A stretch of 64,000 bases of DNA from Hyphomicrobiaceae bacterium (GTDB taxonomy: Bacteria > Pseudomonadota > Alphaproteobacteria > Rhizobiales > Hyphomicrobiaceae): positions 29,993 to 93,992 of the forward strand of contig JAEUMD010000024.1 in NCBI GenBank assembly GCA_016793635.1, given 5' to 3'. Position numbers and translations under genes: made by a program. Under the pieces are notes generated by a model. It did no database searches, was not told where the DNA came from, and was given only the letters and a program-made list of their open reading frames with translations. Below, piece by piece: positions 25,395 to 34,475 of the stretch (positions are counted from its first letter, which is position 1; each line of letters begins with the position of its first letter).

Positions 25395-26390
25395 ATGCAG
25401 CTCGAGAGCGTCGGTGTTATCGGTGGCGGTGCCTGGGGCACGGCACTGGCGCAGACGTTGCGCCTCGCTGGCCGCCGAGTGACACTGTGGGCGCGCGAAG
25501 CGGACGTCGTCGCTGACATCAACCAGCGCCACGTCAATTCGGGCTTTCTTCCCGGCATACCGCTTGACGACCGGCTGGTGGCGACGAGCGACCTCGCAGG
25601 GATCGCGTTGTCGGACGCCATTCTCATGGTTGCGCCGGCCCAGCACGTCCGAGTGGTCGCGGCTTCGCTCAGACCGTTGCTGAAGCCGGGCCAGATCGTC
25701 GTCAACTGCGCCAAGGGTATCGAGCAGGCGACGGGCAAGCTGATGGGCGAGGTGCTGGCCGAGGCCCTGCCGGAGGCGACGCTCGCCGTGCTCTCGGGCC
25801 CGAGCTTCGCCGCAGACGTTGCGCGCGGGTTGCCGACCGCCCTCACAATCGCCACCGAGCGCGAGGATTTCGGCCGCGTGCTCGCGGAAGGCATCGGCTA
25901 TCGCCAGTTCCGCCTCTACTGGACGCGCGATCGCATCGGCGTCGAGATCGGTGGCGCGGTGAAAAACGTTCTCGCCATCGCTGCCGGCATCGTCGCCGGC
26001 AAGGGCCTCGGCGCCAGTGCGCATGCGGCCCTCGTCGCGCGCGGGTTCTCCGAGTTGCGGCGGTTCGGTGCCTCGTTCGGCGCGGAGCCGGAAACGCTGA
26101 TGGGGCTTTCGGGCCTCGGCGATCTGATCCTCACCTGCGGCAGTCCGCAATCGCGCAACATGAGCCTCGGGCGTTCGCTCGGCGAGGGCCGCTCCATCGA
26201 GGAAATTCTTGGCGCGCGCCGCGCTGTCACCGAGGGCGTCTGGACGGCTGCGGCCGTGGTGCGGCTTGCCCGCGAGCGGCGCATCGAGATGCCGATCGCG
26301 GAAGCGGTGAATGCCATCGTCGAAGGACGCGCCAGCGTCGACGACGCCATCGCCGCGCTCCTCTCGCGCCCGTTCAAGGCGGAGGGGTGA
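25395..26390 (+). CDS. gpsA: Glycerol-3-phosphate dehydrogenase [NAD(P)+]
   Basis: A 331-residue enzyme that reduces dihydroxyacetone phosphate to sn-glycerol 3-phosphate for phospholipid synthesis. The Rossmann motif G-G-G-A-W-G-T-A is at residues 10-17. C-A-K-G-I-E is present, as are L-S-G-P-S-F-A-x-D-V and the catalytic-region G-G-A-V-K-N-V-L-A-I-A-A-G. It follows tsaD in the same direction. A 15-base tandem duplication covers its stop codon (26379-26409), harmless to the protein. Confidence 0.96.
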   Translation: MQLESVGVIGGGAWGTALAQTLRLAGRRVTLWAREADVVADINQRHVNSGFLPGIPLDDRLVATSDLAGIALSDAILMVAPAQHVRVVAASLRPLLKPGQIVVNCAKGIEQATGKLMGEVLAEALPEATLAVLSGPSFAADVARGLPTALTIATEREDFGRVLAEGIGYRQFRLYWTRDRIGVEIGGAVKNVLAIAAGIVAGKGLGASAHAALVARGFSELRRFGASFGAEPETLMGLSGLGDLILTCGSPQSRNMSLGRSLGEGRSIEEILGARRAVTEGVWTAAAVVRLARERRIEMPIAEAVNAIVEGRASVDDAIAALLSRPFKAEG

Positions 26391-26414
26391 AACGCGGAGG
26401 GGTGAAACGGCAAC

Positions 26415-26434
26415 GGCGGACCGTGGGGTCCGCC
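26415..26434. terminator. Hairpin between convergent gpsA and sdhB
   Basis: GGCGGACC and GGTCCGCC enclose a four-base loop. It lies between two convergent stops and could end transcription from both sides, though neither side has a clear T-run. Confidence 0.4.
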
Positions 26435-26475
26435 GCTTCATGTCTCATCGCATCAGTCGAGCCGGTGCTGCCCGC

Positions 26476-27255
26476 TCAAACGCGTCGCTCCACCATCAGC
26501 TTCTTCAGCTCGGCGATGGCCTTGGCGGGTGAGAGGCCCTTGGGGCAGGCTTTCGCGCAGTTCATGATGGTGTGGCAGCGGTAGAGGCGGAACGGATCCT
26601 CGAGGTTGTCGAGGCGCTCGCCGGTCGCTTCGTCGCGGCTGTCGATGACCCAGCGGTAGGCTTGCAGCAGGATGGCCGGGCCAAGGTAGCGGTCCGAGTT
26701 CCACCAGTAGCTCGGGCACGAGGTCGAGCAGCAGGCGCACAGGATGCATTCGTAGAGGCCGTCGAGCTTCTCGCGGTCCTCGCGCGACTGCTTCCACTCC
26801 TTCGGCGGGGCGGGCGTATCGGTCTTCAGCCAGGGCTCGATGGAGCGGTGCTGGGCGTAGAAGTTCGTCATGTCCGGAACGAGGTCCTTGATGACGCTCA
26901 TGTGCGGCAGCGGGTAGATCTTGACGGCGCCGGAGATGTCCTCGATCGCCTTGAGGCACGCCAGCGTGTTGGTGCCGTCGATGTTCATGGAGCACGAGCC
27001 GCAGATGCCCTCACGGCAAGAGCGGCGGAAGGTGAGCGAGGGGTCGATCTCGTTCTTGATCTTGAGAAGCGCGTCGAGGACCATCGGCCCGCATTCGTCG
27101 AGATTGAGATGGTAGCTGTCGATGCGGGGATTTTCGCCAGTGTCAGGGTTCCAGCGATAGACGCGGAACTCCTTCCATTTTCCTTTGCCCGTCGGCTTAT
27201 TCCACGTCTTGCCGGTCTTGTAGGTCGAGTTCTTCGGGAGTGTCAGCTGGACCAT
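26476..27255 (-). CDS. sdhB: Succinate dehydrogenase iron-sulfur subunit
   Basis: A 259-residue subunit of complex II carrying electrons from the flavoprotein to quinone on the inner face of the membrane. The [2Fe-2S] site C-R-E-G-I-C-G-S-C is in the N-terminal half. The C-terminal half holds [12 protein letters not shown] and [12 protein letters not shown] for the [4Fe-4S] and [3Fe-4S] clusters. The start M-V-Q-L-T-L-P gives the usual length. sdhC, sdhD and sdhA are not next to it: the DNA upstream is an intergenic region and then a divergent gene. sdhB therefore seems to have its own promoter. Confidence 0.96.
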   Translation of the reverse strand: MVQLTLPKNSTYKTGKTWNKPTGKGKWKEFRVYRWNPDTGENPRIDSYHLNLDECGPMVLDALLKIKNEIDPSLTFRRSCREGICGSCSMNIDGTNTLACLKAIEDISGAVKIYPLPHMSVIKDLVPDMTNFYAQHRSIEPWLKTDTPAPPKEWKQSREDREKLDGLYECILCACCSTSCPSYWWNSDRYLGPAILLQAYRWVIDSRDEATGERLDNLEDPFRLYRCHTIMNCAKACPKGLSPAKAIAELKKLMVERRV

Positions 27256-27436
27256 CTCGCAAACCGTCCGTTGATTGGTTCGATAACCGGCAAGCCGGAT
27301 GCGTCGTTCGTGCGGGGAGCGGGTGCTCTCGCGGCGCAGCAATACCACGACGGCAGCCTCTGACTTGCTCTCTCGGAACCAAAGTGTCAACGCTACCAAC
27401 GCATACCCGGACGCCCCGGCGAAGGAGGAATGAGCT

Positions 27437-28201
27437 TTGCGCCACGCCTTGTCGAGCCTCGGTCTCGTCTGCCTCTTCCATGTGACCGGATTGGTGGGAC
27501 ACCTATCCGCCGCCGATGATCCGCTGGCGACGCGCTGGGCGGTGGCGACCCTGGGTGGAACGGCCGCCGAGCCGGGCGGAGATATTTCATTCGAGGCTGG
27601 TGAGATCGCGGGTGCCACGGCCTGCAACCACTTCGGCGGCGGCTTCGCGCGGTCGGGTGCGGATGGGTTGACGATAACCCTCGGCCGCATGACACGGCGC
27701 GGGTGTCATGGCGTCGCTCTTGAGCGGGAGCGACAGTTGATCGAGGCGTTGGCCGCGACTCGCGCGTTTCGGATCGAACGGGAAACGCTCGTGCTGTCCG
27801 GCGAACGCGGGACGGAACTCGCCACATTGCGGCGGGTGGGTAACGCGGGGCTCGAAGGACAGCGGCACAAGATCGTGTCGTTCCTTAAGGATGGCGGGCT
27901 GCACAGCGTCGTGTTGAGCTCGGGGGCGACGGTGGAGTTCAGGGACGGCGCCGTCGCCGGGGCAACCGGGTGCCGCGCGTTCGCCGGGCGTTACCGCATC
28001 GACGAAGGCAAACTGGCGGTCGAAGGGCTTGCCGTGACCGCCCGGACGCTCGATCCTTGTCCGCCGGAACTCGAGGAGCAGGACGCGGGTATTCTCGACG
28101 CCTTGCCTCGGGCCACAGGGTTCGATGCCGCCCGCAACCTGATCCGGTTACTAGAACCTACGAAGGGTTGGGCGGTGCTCTGGATTACGCCCGCCGATTA
28201 G
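27437..28201 (+). CDS. Secreted protein with two META-like domains
   Basis: A 254-residue protein with a signal peptide (about 1-25, ending near L-S-A-A-D). Two related segments follow, each with G-x-T-A/G-C-N/R-x-F-x-G-x-F/Y: one near residues 54-70 (A-T-A-C-N-H-F-G-G) and one near 178-190 (G-C-R-A-F-A-G-R-Y). This is the core of the META/HslJ fold. The start is a TTG at 27437 because AAGGAGGA lies eight bases ahead. META proteins are periplasmic or lipoprotein stress factors of unclear function. It is divergent from sdhB. Confidence 0.7.
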   Translation: MRHALSSLGLVCLFHVTGLVGHLSAADDPLATRWAVATLGGTAAEPGGDISFEAGEIAGATACNHFGGGFARSGADGLTITLGRMTRRGCHGVALERERQLIEALAATRAFRIERETLVLSGERGTELATLRRVGNAGLEGQRHKIVSFLKDGGLHSVVLSSGATVEFRDGAVAGATGCRAFAGRYRIDEGKLAVEGLAVTARTLDPCPPELEEQDAGILDALPRATGFDAARNLIRLLEPTKGWAVLWITPAD

Positions 28202-28328
28202 CACGCTCTCGACGCAGGCCCTCGCAAATCCATGGAAAATAAACCTATGATTGCGGTTTCCACGTTTCCGCTATCTTAGCGGGATGATGCGAGGATGCTT
28301 CCCGATCAGCTGACGTGAGGGAAACGGG

Positions 28329-28550
28329 ATGACCGCCTCTGCGATTCATGTCCACGACGGTTCCGCCAGCCTGGCCGCCGCGGGTGCCGATCTGGCGCAA
28401 GGAGCAGGCTGGTTCGGTTGGCTCTGGCCGAGAAGGCCCACGCGCACGCCTGAGGCCCCGATGCTGACACCGGCGTGCCATAGGCGCATGACACGCCTCT
28501 ATGGAAACGGTCACCTGCTCGCCGAGTTCGACGGCGCCACGGGACCATAG
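28329..28550 (+). CDS. Small hypothetical protein
   Basis: A 73-residue protein with a good ribosome site (GAGGGAAACGGG) before ATG 28329. It has no membrane segment and no motif I recognise; a W-F-G-W-L-W-P patch lies in the middle and a Y-G-N-G-H-L-L segment near the end. The ribosome site is the main support. Confidence 0.5.
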   Translation: MTASAIHVHDGSASLAAAGADLAQGAGWFGWLWPRRPTRTPEAPMLTPACHRRMTRLYGNGHLLAEFDGATGP

Positions 28551-28670
28551 GCCGGCGCTGAGCCTCCCGCGACAGAAGCGCTCAATTTTCAAACGTAAAT
28601 CCCGCATTAAGCAATCATGGGGCACGGTCACCTTTTCGGAACGTTAGTTCGAAAAGCGAGGCGGTACGAA

Positions 28671-28988
28671 ATGCTCCAGGTCTCCCCGAGCGAACGGCGG
28701 CGGTTCGGCAGGCGTTCATGTCGGGTGCACGGCTGGGTGCATCCCAACCGGCACACGCGCGCGCCGTGCGTCATGACCGACTATTCCCGTGGCGGCGCCA
28801 GGCTGACGCTATCTGAGGGTACGCAGCTCCCGTCGCGCTTCCAGTTGACCTTTGACGGCATGACGCGAGCCGTCGATTGCGAGCTTCGCCACGATGGTGA
28901 GAGCAACGGTATTGTCGGCGTGGAGTTCGTCGCCAACCGTGCGGAGCAGATCGCGGCTATCGATGAGTTGCTCGCCCGGTTCGCTTGA
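28671..28988 (+). CDS. PilZ-domain protein
   Basis: A 105-residue single-domain protein. The N-terminal R-R-R-F-G-R-R and the D-Y-S-R-G-G-A segment 30 residues later match the RxxxR and D/N-x-S-x-x-G motifs that bind cyclic di-GMP. It would sense c-di-GMP and affect motility, adhesion or polysaccharide output through an unknown partner. The ATG at 28671 follows GCGAGG; the longer in-frame start at 28617 is less likely. Confidence 0.8.
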   Translation: MLQVSPSERRRFGRRSCRVHGWVHPNRHTRAPCVMTDYSRGGARLTLSEGTQLPSRFQLTFDGMTRAVDCELRHDGESNGIVGVEFVANRAEQIAAIDELLARFA

Positions 28989-29099
28989 GCGATAGGCGCC
29001 ATCCATTGCGCCGCGTGCGCTAACGCTGACGCGCAAAAAAAATTACGAGGCCGATAGAGCGATTGGATCGACGTTGCGGCGCGCTCAGCGCGTCCGCGC

Positions 29100-29345
29100 C
29101 TACTTGCACGTCATCTTGGTGGCGTGCAGCATCGGAGCGAAATCGTCAGGCGTGTTTCCGAAGGCGCCGTAAGACGCCCAGCCGGAGGCTTTGACGGACG
29201 CGCCGACCTTGCATTTCGAGTTGTCCGGTCCCTCGATGTGCCCGACGTTGCATTTGCCGCCGGTTTGCGTGATGCGAAATAGGAAGGCGGTCGGCTTTCC
29301 GTTCAGGTCTTTCCAGACCTTGGTCTCGGTGATGGTGCCCGTCAC
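29100..29345 (-). CDS. Small Cys-containing protein, OB-like pattern
   Basis: An 81-residue protein with GTG start at 29345 preceded by AAGGA. It has alternating strand pattern (T-G-T-I-T-E-T-K-V-W-K-D-L-N-G-K-P) and three cysteines. The stop of the upstream DUF2189 gene lies just before, so the two form an operon. The strand-rich start resembles OB-fold proteins, but no family is assigned. Confidence 0.55.
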   Translation of the reverse strand: MTGTITETKVWKDLNGKPTAFLFRITQTGGKCNVGHIEGPDNSKCKVGASVKASGWASYGAFGNTPDDFAPMLHATKMTCK

Positions 29346-29352
29346 AGTGTCC

Positions 29353-30204
29353 TTATCCGCTCGTCACTGCCGCGGGCGCGACAGCACGCCGGTAGAGGTG
29401 GAACGTCGCATGCCCCAGCACGGGCAACACGACGAAGAACGCGATGAAGCCGGATAGCATCGATATCACCATCAACCCGGCGATGATGAGGCCCCATAGC
29501 AGCATCGGGCGGAAGTTGCCCGTCACCGTGCGCACGCTCGTCACCATCGCGGTGACGAAATCGATGTCGCGGTCGTAGAGCATCGGGAACGAGATGGCGG
29601 TGAACGAGAACACGAACAGCGCGATGATCGCGCCGACCGTGTTGCCGATGGCGAGGAACAGCAGGCCAGCCGGAGTTGAAACGATCTCGCGCAGCAGCTC
29701 CGAGAGGTCGGGTGTCGCGATGCCCTGTCCGCCGAAAAATCCGAAGAACAGGAGGGCGGCGATGTCCATCCAGATGATGAGGGTGAACGCGGTGACGAGC
29801 GCCATCCAACCCATGTCGCGGCCGCTTGCGCCGATGACGGAGCTGAACACACCACCCCACGTCAAGGGCTCGCCGCGCAACAGCTTGCGGCTGACGTCAT
29901 AAAGTCCAGTCGCAATGAAAGGCGCGATGAGCACGAAGCCCATGGCCAACGGGTAAACGAGGAAGGGCAGATCGTAGAACAGCAGCAGTACGGTGATGAG
30001 AATGCCGCCGAGCGCGTAGATGCCGCCGAAAAAGAGGCCGTAACGCGGGGCCGCGCGGAAGTCGTTCAATCCAGCGGCGAGTGCCTCCACGATGTCGGAG
30101 ACGGCAAGCTTGTTCACGTCCGGCCAGTCGGATTTTCGCCGCGCGGTCGCCCCGCTCCCGTCGGCCGTCGAAGCTGCCGGCCCTGCCACGGATTCTCCCG
30201 CCAT
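29353..30204 (-). CDS. DUF2189-family membrane protein
   Basis: About 283 residues with six membrane segments. The segment D-I-V-E-A-L-A-A-G-L-N-D-F-R-A-A-P-R-Y-G is the family signature, leading into the first helix. The ATG at 30204 follows GGGGGAA; in-frame starts further upstream are less well placed. It is an inner-membrane protein of unknown function found widely in proteobacteria. Its partner gene downstream is seven bases away. Confidence 0.8.
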   Translation of the reverse strand: MAGESVAGPAASTADGSGATARRKSDWPDVNKLAVSDIVEALAAGLNDFRAAPRYGLFFGGIYALGGILITVLLLFYDLPFLVYPLAMGFVLIAPFIATGLYDVSRKLLRGEPLTWGGVFSSVIGASGRDMGWMALVTAFTLIIWMDIAALLFFGFFGGQGIATPDLSELLREIVSTPAGLLFLAIGNTVGAIIALFVFSFTAISFPMLYDRDIDFVTAMVTSVRTVTGNFRPMLLWGLIIAGLMVISMLSGFIAFFVVLPVLGHATFHLYRRAVAPAAVTSG

Positions 30205-30293
30205 TTTCGTTTCCCCCATCCCGATCTGCATTACTTTTGGGGGAATAATGTCCGAAGCGAAGGTGTGTGGCAATCAGGGTCGGGGGACCCAAC

Positions 30294-31478
30294 TCACTGG
30301 GCGGCGGGCGTGATCTTGAGAATTGCGCCGCGAGTTTCGTCAACCAGAGCGTAGATGGCGCCATCCGGTCCCTCGCGCACGTCGCGGATACGATGCCCCT
30401 CGTCGGCCAAGAGCGTTTCCTCGGATGCGACTGTTCCTCCCTCGAGTGTCAAACGAGTGATCCGCGCGCCGGCGAGCCCGCCGACCAGCACGCTACCCTT
30501 CCAGCCGGGGAAGCGGTCGCTCGTGACGAACGCGAGGCCGGACGTCGCAATCGAGGGGTCCCAATAGTAGACCGGCTGCTCCAGGCCCTCTTTGGCCGTT
30601 CCTTCGCCGATCTTGAAGCCCGTGTAGTGACGGCCATAGCTAATGATGGGCCAGCCGTAGTTCTTGCCGGCCTGCGGGTGATTGAGCTCGTCGCCGCCGC
30701 GCGCTCCGTGTTCGACGGTCCAAAGTTGGCCGGTCGCTGGATCGATCGCCGCCCCCTGCATGTTGCGGTGGCCGATCGACCAGATCTCCGGCAGCCACCC
30801 TTGCATCTTGGGATTGTCCGCGGGGGCCGAGCCATCGGCGGTGATGCGCAAGACCTTGCCCACGTGTGTGTCTGGGCGCTGCGCCAGATCGCCGTCGCCG
30901 CGATCGCCGGTGGTGACGAACAGCGAGCCGTCGGGCGCCGGAACGATGCGGGAGCCGTAATGGTGGCTGGTCGCGCGGGCCGGTTGCTGCCTGAAGATCA
31001 CAACGACGTCGCTCAGGGCGCCGCCACCCTTGTCATCAAGGGTCAACTTAGCCCGCGCCACGGCGGTGGCGCTGGTACCTTCGCCGCGTGGCTCCGAAAA
31101 GGAGAAAAATACCGTGCCAGAGGAGGAAAAATCTGGCGCGAGGCGGATATCGAGGAGGCCGCCCTGCCCGCGGGCGTGAACGGCCGGAACGCCGGAGACC
31201 GGTGCCGAGACCTTGCCCTCATGGGACACGACGCGAATGCGCCCGGGCCGCTCAGTCACAAGCAGCCGACCGTCGGGGAGGAACTGCAACCCCCACGGGT
31301 TTTCGAGGCCCTCGGCGACCGTTTCGATCTTGAGCGCTGTGCGGGTCGCGGGCGGCGCATCGGTCTGCGCGGCGCGTGACACGAGCGCCCAACCGGCGAC
31401 TGTTCCGAGGAGTGAAATCGCGAGAATTGCCGTCCGCAAGTTGCGTCTGACGTGCCGGCCGGTGAACGATGCCTTCAA
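30294..31478 (-). CDS. PQQ-dependent sugar dehydrogenase (YliI/soluble GDH family)
   Basis: A 394-residue secreted beta-propeller protein. A signal peptide is seen (about 1-36, ending S-R-A-A-Q). The mature part opens with E-N-P-W-G-L-Q-F-L-P-D-G-R-L-L-V-T-E, followed later by G-L-L-D-I-R-L-A-P and H-R-N-M-Q-G, then E-H-G-A-R-G-G-D-E-L-N. These are hallmarks of the soluble aldose sugar dehydrogenase family that binds PQQ and Ca2+. It would oxidise aldose sugars in the periplasm. PQQ synthesis genes are not in the window. Confidence 0.88.
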   Translation of the reverse strand: MKASFTGRHVRRNLRTAILAISLLGTVAGWALVSRAAQTDAPPATRTALKIETVAEGLENPWGLQFLPDGRLLVTERPGRIRVVSHEGKVSAPVSGVPAVHARGQGGLLDIRLAPDFSSSGTVFFSFSEPRGEGTSATAVARAKLTLDDKGGGALSDVVVIFRQQPARATSHHYGSRIVPAPDGSLFVTTGDRGDGDLAQRPDTHVGKVLRITADGSAPADNPKMQGWLPEIWSIGHRNMQGAAIDPATGQLWTVEHGARGGDELNHPQAGKNYGWPIISYGRHYTGFKIGEGTAKEGLEQPVYYWDPSIATSGLAFVTSDRFPGWKGSVLVGGLAGARITRLTLEGGTVASEETLLADEGHRIRDVREGPDGAIYALVDETRGAILKITPAAQ

Positions 31479-31531
31479 TCTCGTACTCCTTGCGCGACCT
31501 CATCGCCCGCACTTCCTTGGCGATTGATTTA

Positions 31532-32095
31532 TCAGCCCTTTGCAGGAGGCGTGCTTAGCCACGGATGTCGTTGTCCCACGGCAGCGATACGTTGAACCGC
31601 GCGGAACGGTTCCCCGGACCGTATATGCTCGAATGCCATGACCACGAGGCGTCCGGCCACGGCTTCGACGAGCTCACCGGGGCGCAGTAGGAACTCCGGC
31701 CGGCTCGGGCGGCCCTGATGTCCGACGGCAAACGTCTCGTAGATCAGCAATCCGTCCTCTGCGACAGCCCCGACAATGTCCGGGAGAATGGGCCGCCAGA
31801 GATAGTTGGTGACGACGACGCCCGCGAAACAGGTGCCGGACAAGGGAAACGCCGCGCCGGACTCGAGGTCCGCGGCAATCAGCCGGACGCCCGGCATGTC
31901 CACGAGGTCGCCACACCCCGCGAGATCACGGTCTATGCCGACCGCGCGGAGCCCGGCGGATAGCGCTGCCCGCAGGTGGCGCCCACCGCCGCAGGCGACA
32001 TCCAGCACCGTTCCGCCGGCCGGAACGCCATTCAGATGCCGCACGACCCACGGCGATGGGGCTATGGTGCCATGCGCACCGGCCGTGTACGGCAT
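31532..32095 (-). CDS. SAM-dependent methyltransferase, class I
   Basis: A 187-residue protein with motif I V-L-D-V-A-C-G-G-G-R-H near residue 31 and G-I-D-R-D acid loop near 52. An A-D-L-E segment and a V-V-T-N-Y-L-W-R-P motif near 110 follow. This set resembles TehB-like small-molecule methyltransferases. The substrate is unknown. It is divergent from dapF. Confidence 0.75.
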   Translation of the reverse strand: MPYTAGAHGTIAPSPWVVRHLNGVPAGGTVLDVACGGGRHLRAALSAGLRAVGIDRDLAGCGDLVDMPGVRLIAADLESGAAFPLSGTCFAGVVVTNYLWRPILPDIVGAVAEDGLLIYETFAVGHQGRPSRPEFLLRPGELVEAVAGRLVVMAFEHIRSGEPFRAVQRIAAVGQRHPWLSTPPAKG

Positions 32096-32197
32096 CTGGC
32101 TGTTCTCCTCCGTCCCCGGCCTTTCCAGGTCGGTTGACCGGCCCGGCGATCAAAACGGTGAATTGAGTTTTGGGGGCGCCTCGCCATATATGGGCGC

Positions 32198-33064
32198 ATG
32201 ACAAGCCCACCCACCATACCGTTCGTCAAGATGAACGGCCTCGGCAACGATTTCGTCGTCGTCGACGGCCGCGACCGGCCCGTGCACATCGGGGCCGAGG
32301 AAGCGCGCCATCTCGCCGATCGCGCGGTGGGTATCGGTTGCGATCAGGTGATCGTTCTCGAGCCGTCGCCCGATGCCGACGTCCGCATGCGCATCCTGAA
32401 CGCGGATGGCTCGGAGGTTTCTGCGTGCGGAAACGCTACGCGATGCGTCGCCTGGCTGCTGGCGGACGAGACCGGAAGGCGCCACGTGACGATCGATACG
32501 GACGCAGGGTCGCTGGCGGCCGACGTGGGCGATATAGAAACGATAACGGTGGACATGGGCAGGCCCCGGTTCGGGTGGCAGGACATTCCCCTTTCTGAGC
32601 CGTTCCACGATACACGGCAGATCGAGTTGCAGGCCGGCCCGATCGACAAGCCCGTCCTGCATTCCCCTTCGGTCGTCAACGTCGGCAATCCGCATGCCGT
32701 ATTCTGGGTGGATGACGTCGACAGCATCGACCTCGGTCGCATCGGCCCGCTGCTCGAGAACCACCCGATCTTCCCGGAGCGTGCCAATATCTCTATTGCA
32801 CAGGTGACGTCGCCAACCTCGATGCGCCTCCGCACCTGGGAGCGCGGTGCGGGTCTCACCCGGGCTTGCGGAACCGCGGCCTGTGCCGCCGCCGTCTGCG
32901 CCATGCGCAAGCGGTTGACCGAGCGGAAAGTCTCTGTGACGCTTCCGGGCGGCGTTCTCGTCATCGAGTGGACGCCCGAGGATCGCATCATGATGACCGG
33001 CCCTGCCGAGCTCGAATTCAAGGGGCAATTGAAGCGGGACGGGCTGGTCCCGGCCACCGTCTGA
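32198..33064 (+). CDS. dapF: Diaminopimelate epimerase
   Basis: A 288-residue cofactor-independent epimerase converting LL- to meso-diaminopimelate for lysine and peptidoglycan. Both catalytic cysteines are present: Cys77 in S-A-C-G-N-A-T-R and Cys224 in R-A-C-G-T-A-A-C. The start M-T-S-P-P-T-I-P-F-V-K-M-N-G-L-G-N-D-F is typical. It heads a run dapF-mtaB-ftsY. Confidence 0.96.
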   Translation: MTSPPTIPFVKMNGLGNDFVVVDGRDRPVHIGAEEARHLADRAVGIGCDQVIVLEPSPDADVRMRILNADGSEVSACGNATRCVAWLLADETGRRHVTIDTDAGSLAADVGDIETITVDMGRPRFGWQDIPLSEPFHDTRQIELQAGPIDKPVLHSPSVVNVGNPHAVFWVDDVDSIDLGRIGPLLENHPIFPERANISIAQVTSPTSMRLRTWERGAGLTRACGTAACAAAVCAMRKRLTERKVSVTLPGGVLVIEWTPEDRIMMTGPAELEFKGQLKRDGLVPATV

Positions 33065-33104
33065 CCGGCGCTGGGCAACGCGAGCAGGATGACCAGCGAA
33101 CACC

Positions 33105-34475
33105 ATGCATGACACGTTCGGAAGCGCTGCACGGCACGCGGACGGCGGCATCGCCGCCAGTTCGAGTCACGTCGCGGGAGGCTGTGGCGAGGGCGCCGAG
33201 GTTCGCCATGCGCCCGGCGGCGACGGTCCGACAATCATTACGCTCGGCTGCCGGCTCAACGCCTACGAGTCCGAAGTGATGCGCCGACACGCCCTCGATG
33301 CGGGGCTCGGCCGCGCCGTCATCGTCAACACTTGCGCGGTGACGGCCGAAGCCGTCCGTCAGGCCCAGCAGACCATCCGCCGCCTGCGCCGGGAGCAGCC
33401 GAACGCCCGCATTATCGTCACCGGCTGTGCGGCGCAGATCGAGCCCGAACGGTTCGCCGCGCTCGACGAGGTGGACCACGTTATCGGCAACGCCGAGAAG
33501 CTCGAGGCGGCAACGTTTCGCGCACTGGCGGTCGAGGAAACCCCGCGCGTGGCGGTCAACGACATCATGAGTGTCACCGAGACCGCGAGCCACATGATCG
33601 GAGGCTTCGGCAGCCGAGCGCGCGCCTATGTTCAGGTGCAGAACGGCTGCGATCACCGTTGCACGTTCTGCATCATCCCGTTCGGGCGCGGTCCGTCGCG
33701 GTCGGTGCCGGCCGGCGACGTTGTGACGGAGATCCGCAGCCTTGCCGAACGGGGCTACAACGAGGTCGTGCTGACGGGTGTCGATGTGACGTCCTATGGC
33801 GCCGATTTACCCGGTACGCCGAGCTTCGGTCGCTTGGTCCGTCAAGTTCTGAAGCACGTTCCGGAATTGAAGCGGCTCAGGCTGTCTTCGATCGATCAGG
33901 TCGAGGCCGATGGCGAATTGCTGCGCGCGCTCGCCGAGGAGGAGCGGCTGATGCCGCATCTCCACCTCTCGATGCAGTCCGGCGACGACATGATCCTGAA
34001 GCGCATGAAGCGACGCCATTCGCGGTCCGACGCGATCGCCTTCGCCGCGCAGGTTCGCCGCCTGCGGCCGGAAATCGTGCTTGGCGCGGACCTCATCGCC
34101 GGTTTTCCAACCGAGACGGACGACATGTTCGCCGCCACCCGCGACATCGTCGACGCTTGCGGACTGACGTTCCTGCACGTCTTTCCCTATTCGCCGCGAA
34201 AGGGTACGCCGGCGGCACGGATGCCTCAGGTCGAGCGCGCGACGGTCAAAGCGCGCGCCGCCGAGCTGCGGGCGCTCGGCGAGGCACGGCTCTCGGGCTA
34301 TCTCGCAACGCAATGCGGTACGAGGACTGAAATCTTGATGGAACGCGAGAATGTCGGGCGTACGCCGCAGTTCGTCGAAGTGACGGTCGACCAGCCGCAG
34401 AAGGTCGGCGGTATCGTGCCAGCGCACATTCATGGAAGCGACGGCAAGCGGCTCAAAGCGGAGGTGGCGGCGTGA
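33105..34475 (+). CDS. mtaB: tRNA-t6A37 methylthiotransferase
   Basis: A 456-residue radical-SAM enzyme that turns t6A37 into ms2t6A. The N-terminal MTTase domain has its three cluster cysteines (L-G-C-R-L-N, N-T-C-A-V-T, T-G-C-A-A-Q). The radical-SAM motif is C-D-H-R-C-T-F-C-I-I-P. A TRAM domain closes the protein. The first 44 residues are a low-complexity Gly/Ala/His extension, so the real start may be later. It overlaps ftsY by four bases. Confidence 0.92.
   Translation: MHDTFGSAARHADGGIAASSSHVAGGCGEGAEVRHAPGGDGPTIITLGCRLNAYESEVMRRHALDAGLGRAVIVNTCAVTAEAVRQAQQTIRRLRREQPNARIIVTGCAAQIEPERFAALDEVDHVIGNAEKLEAATFRALAVEETPRVAVNDIMSVTETASHMIGGFGSRARAYVQVQNGCDHRCTFCIIPFGRGPSRSVPAGDVVTEIRSLAERGYNEVVLTGVDVTSYGADLPGTPSFGRLVRQVLKHVPELKRLRLSSIDQVEADGELLRALAEEERLMPHLHLSMQSGDDMILKRMKRRHSRSDAIAFAAQVRRLRPEIVLGADLIAGFPTETDDMFAATRDIVDACGLTFLHVFPYSPRKGTPAARMPQVERATVKARAAELRALGEARLSGYLATQCGTRTEILMERENVGRTPQFVEVTVDQPQKVGGIVPAHIHGSDGKRLKAEVAA

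Noticed and set aside
26379-26409. 15-base tandem duplication over the gpsA stop codon
   Set aside because: A simple local duplication. The first stop codon ends the protein normally, so it has no visible effect.
24918-26441. A 507-residue minus-strand open frame
   Set aside because: Antisense to tsaD and gpsA; Arg/His/Ala-rich shadow frame.
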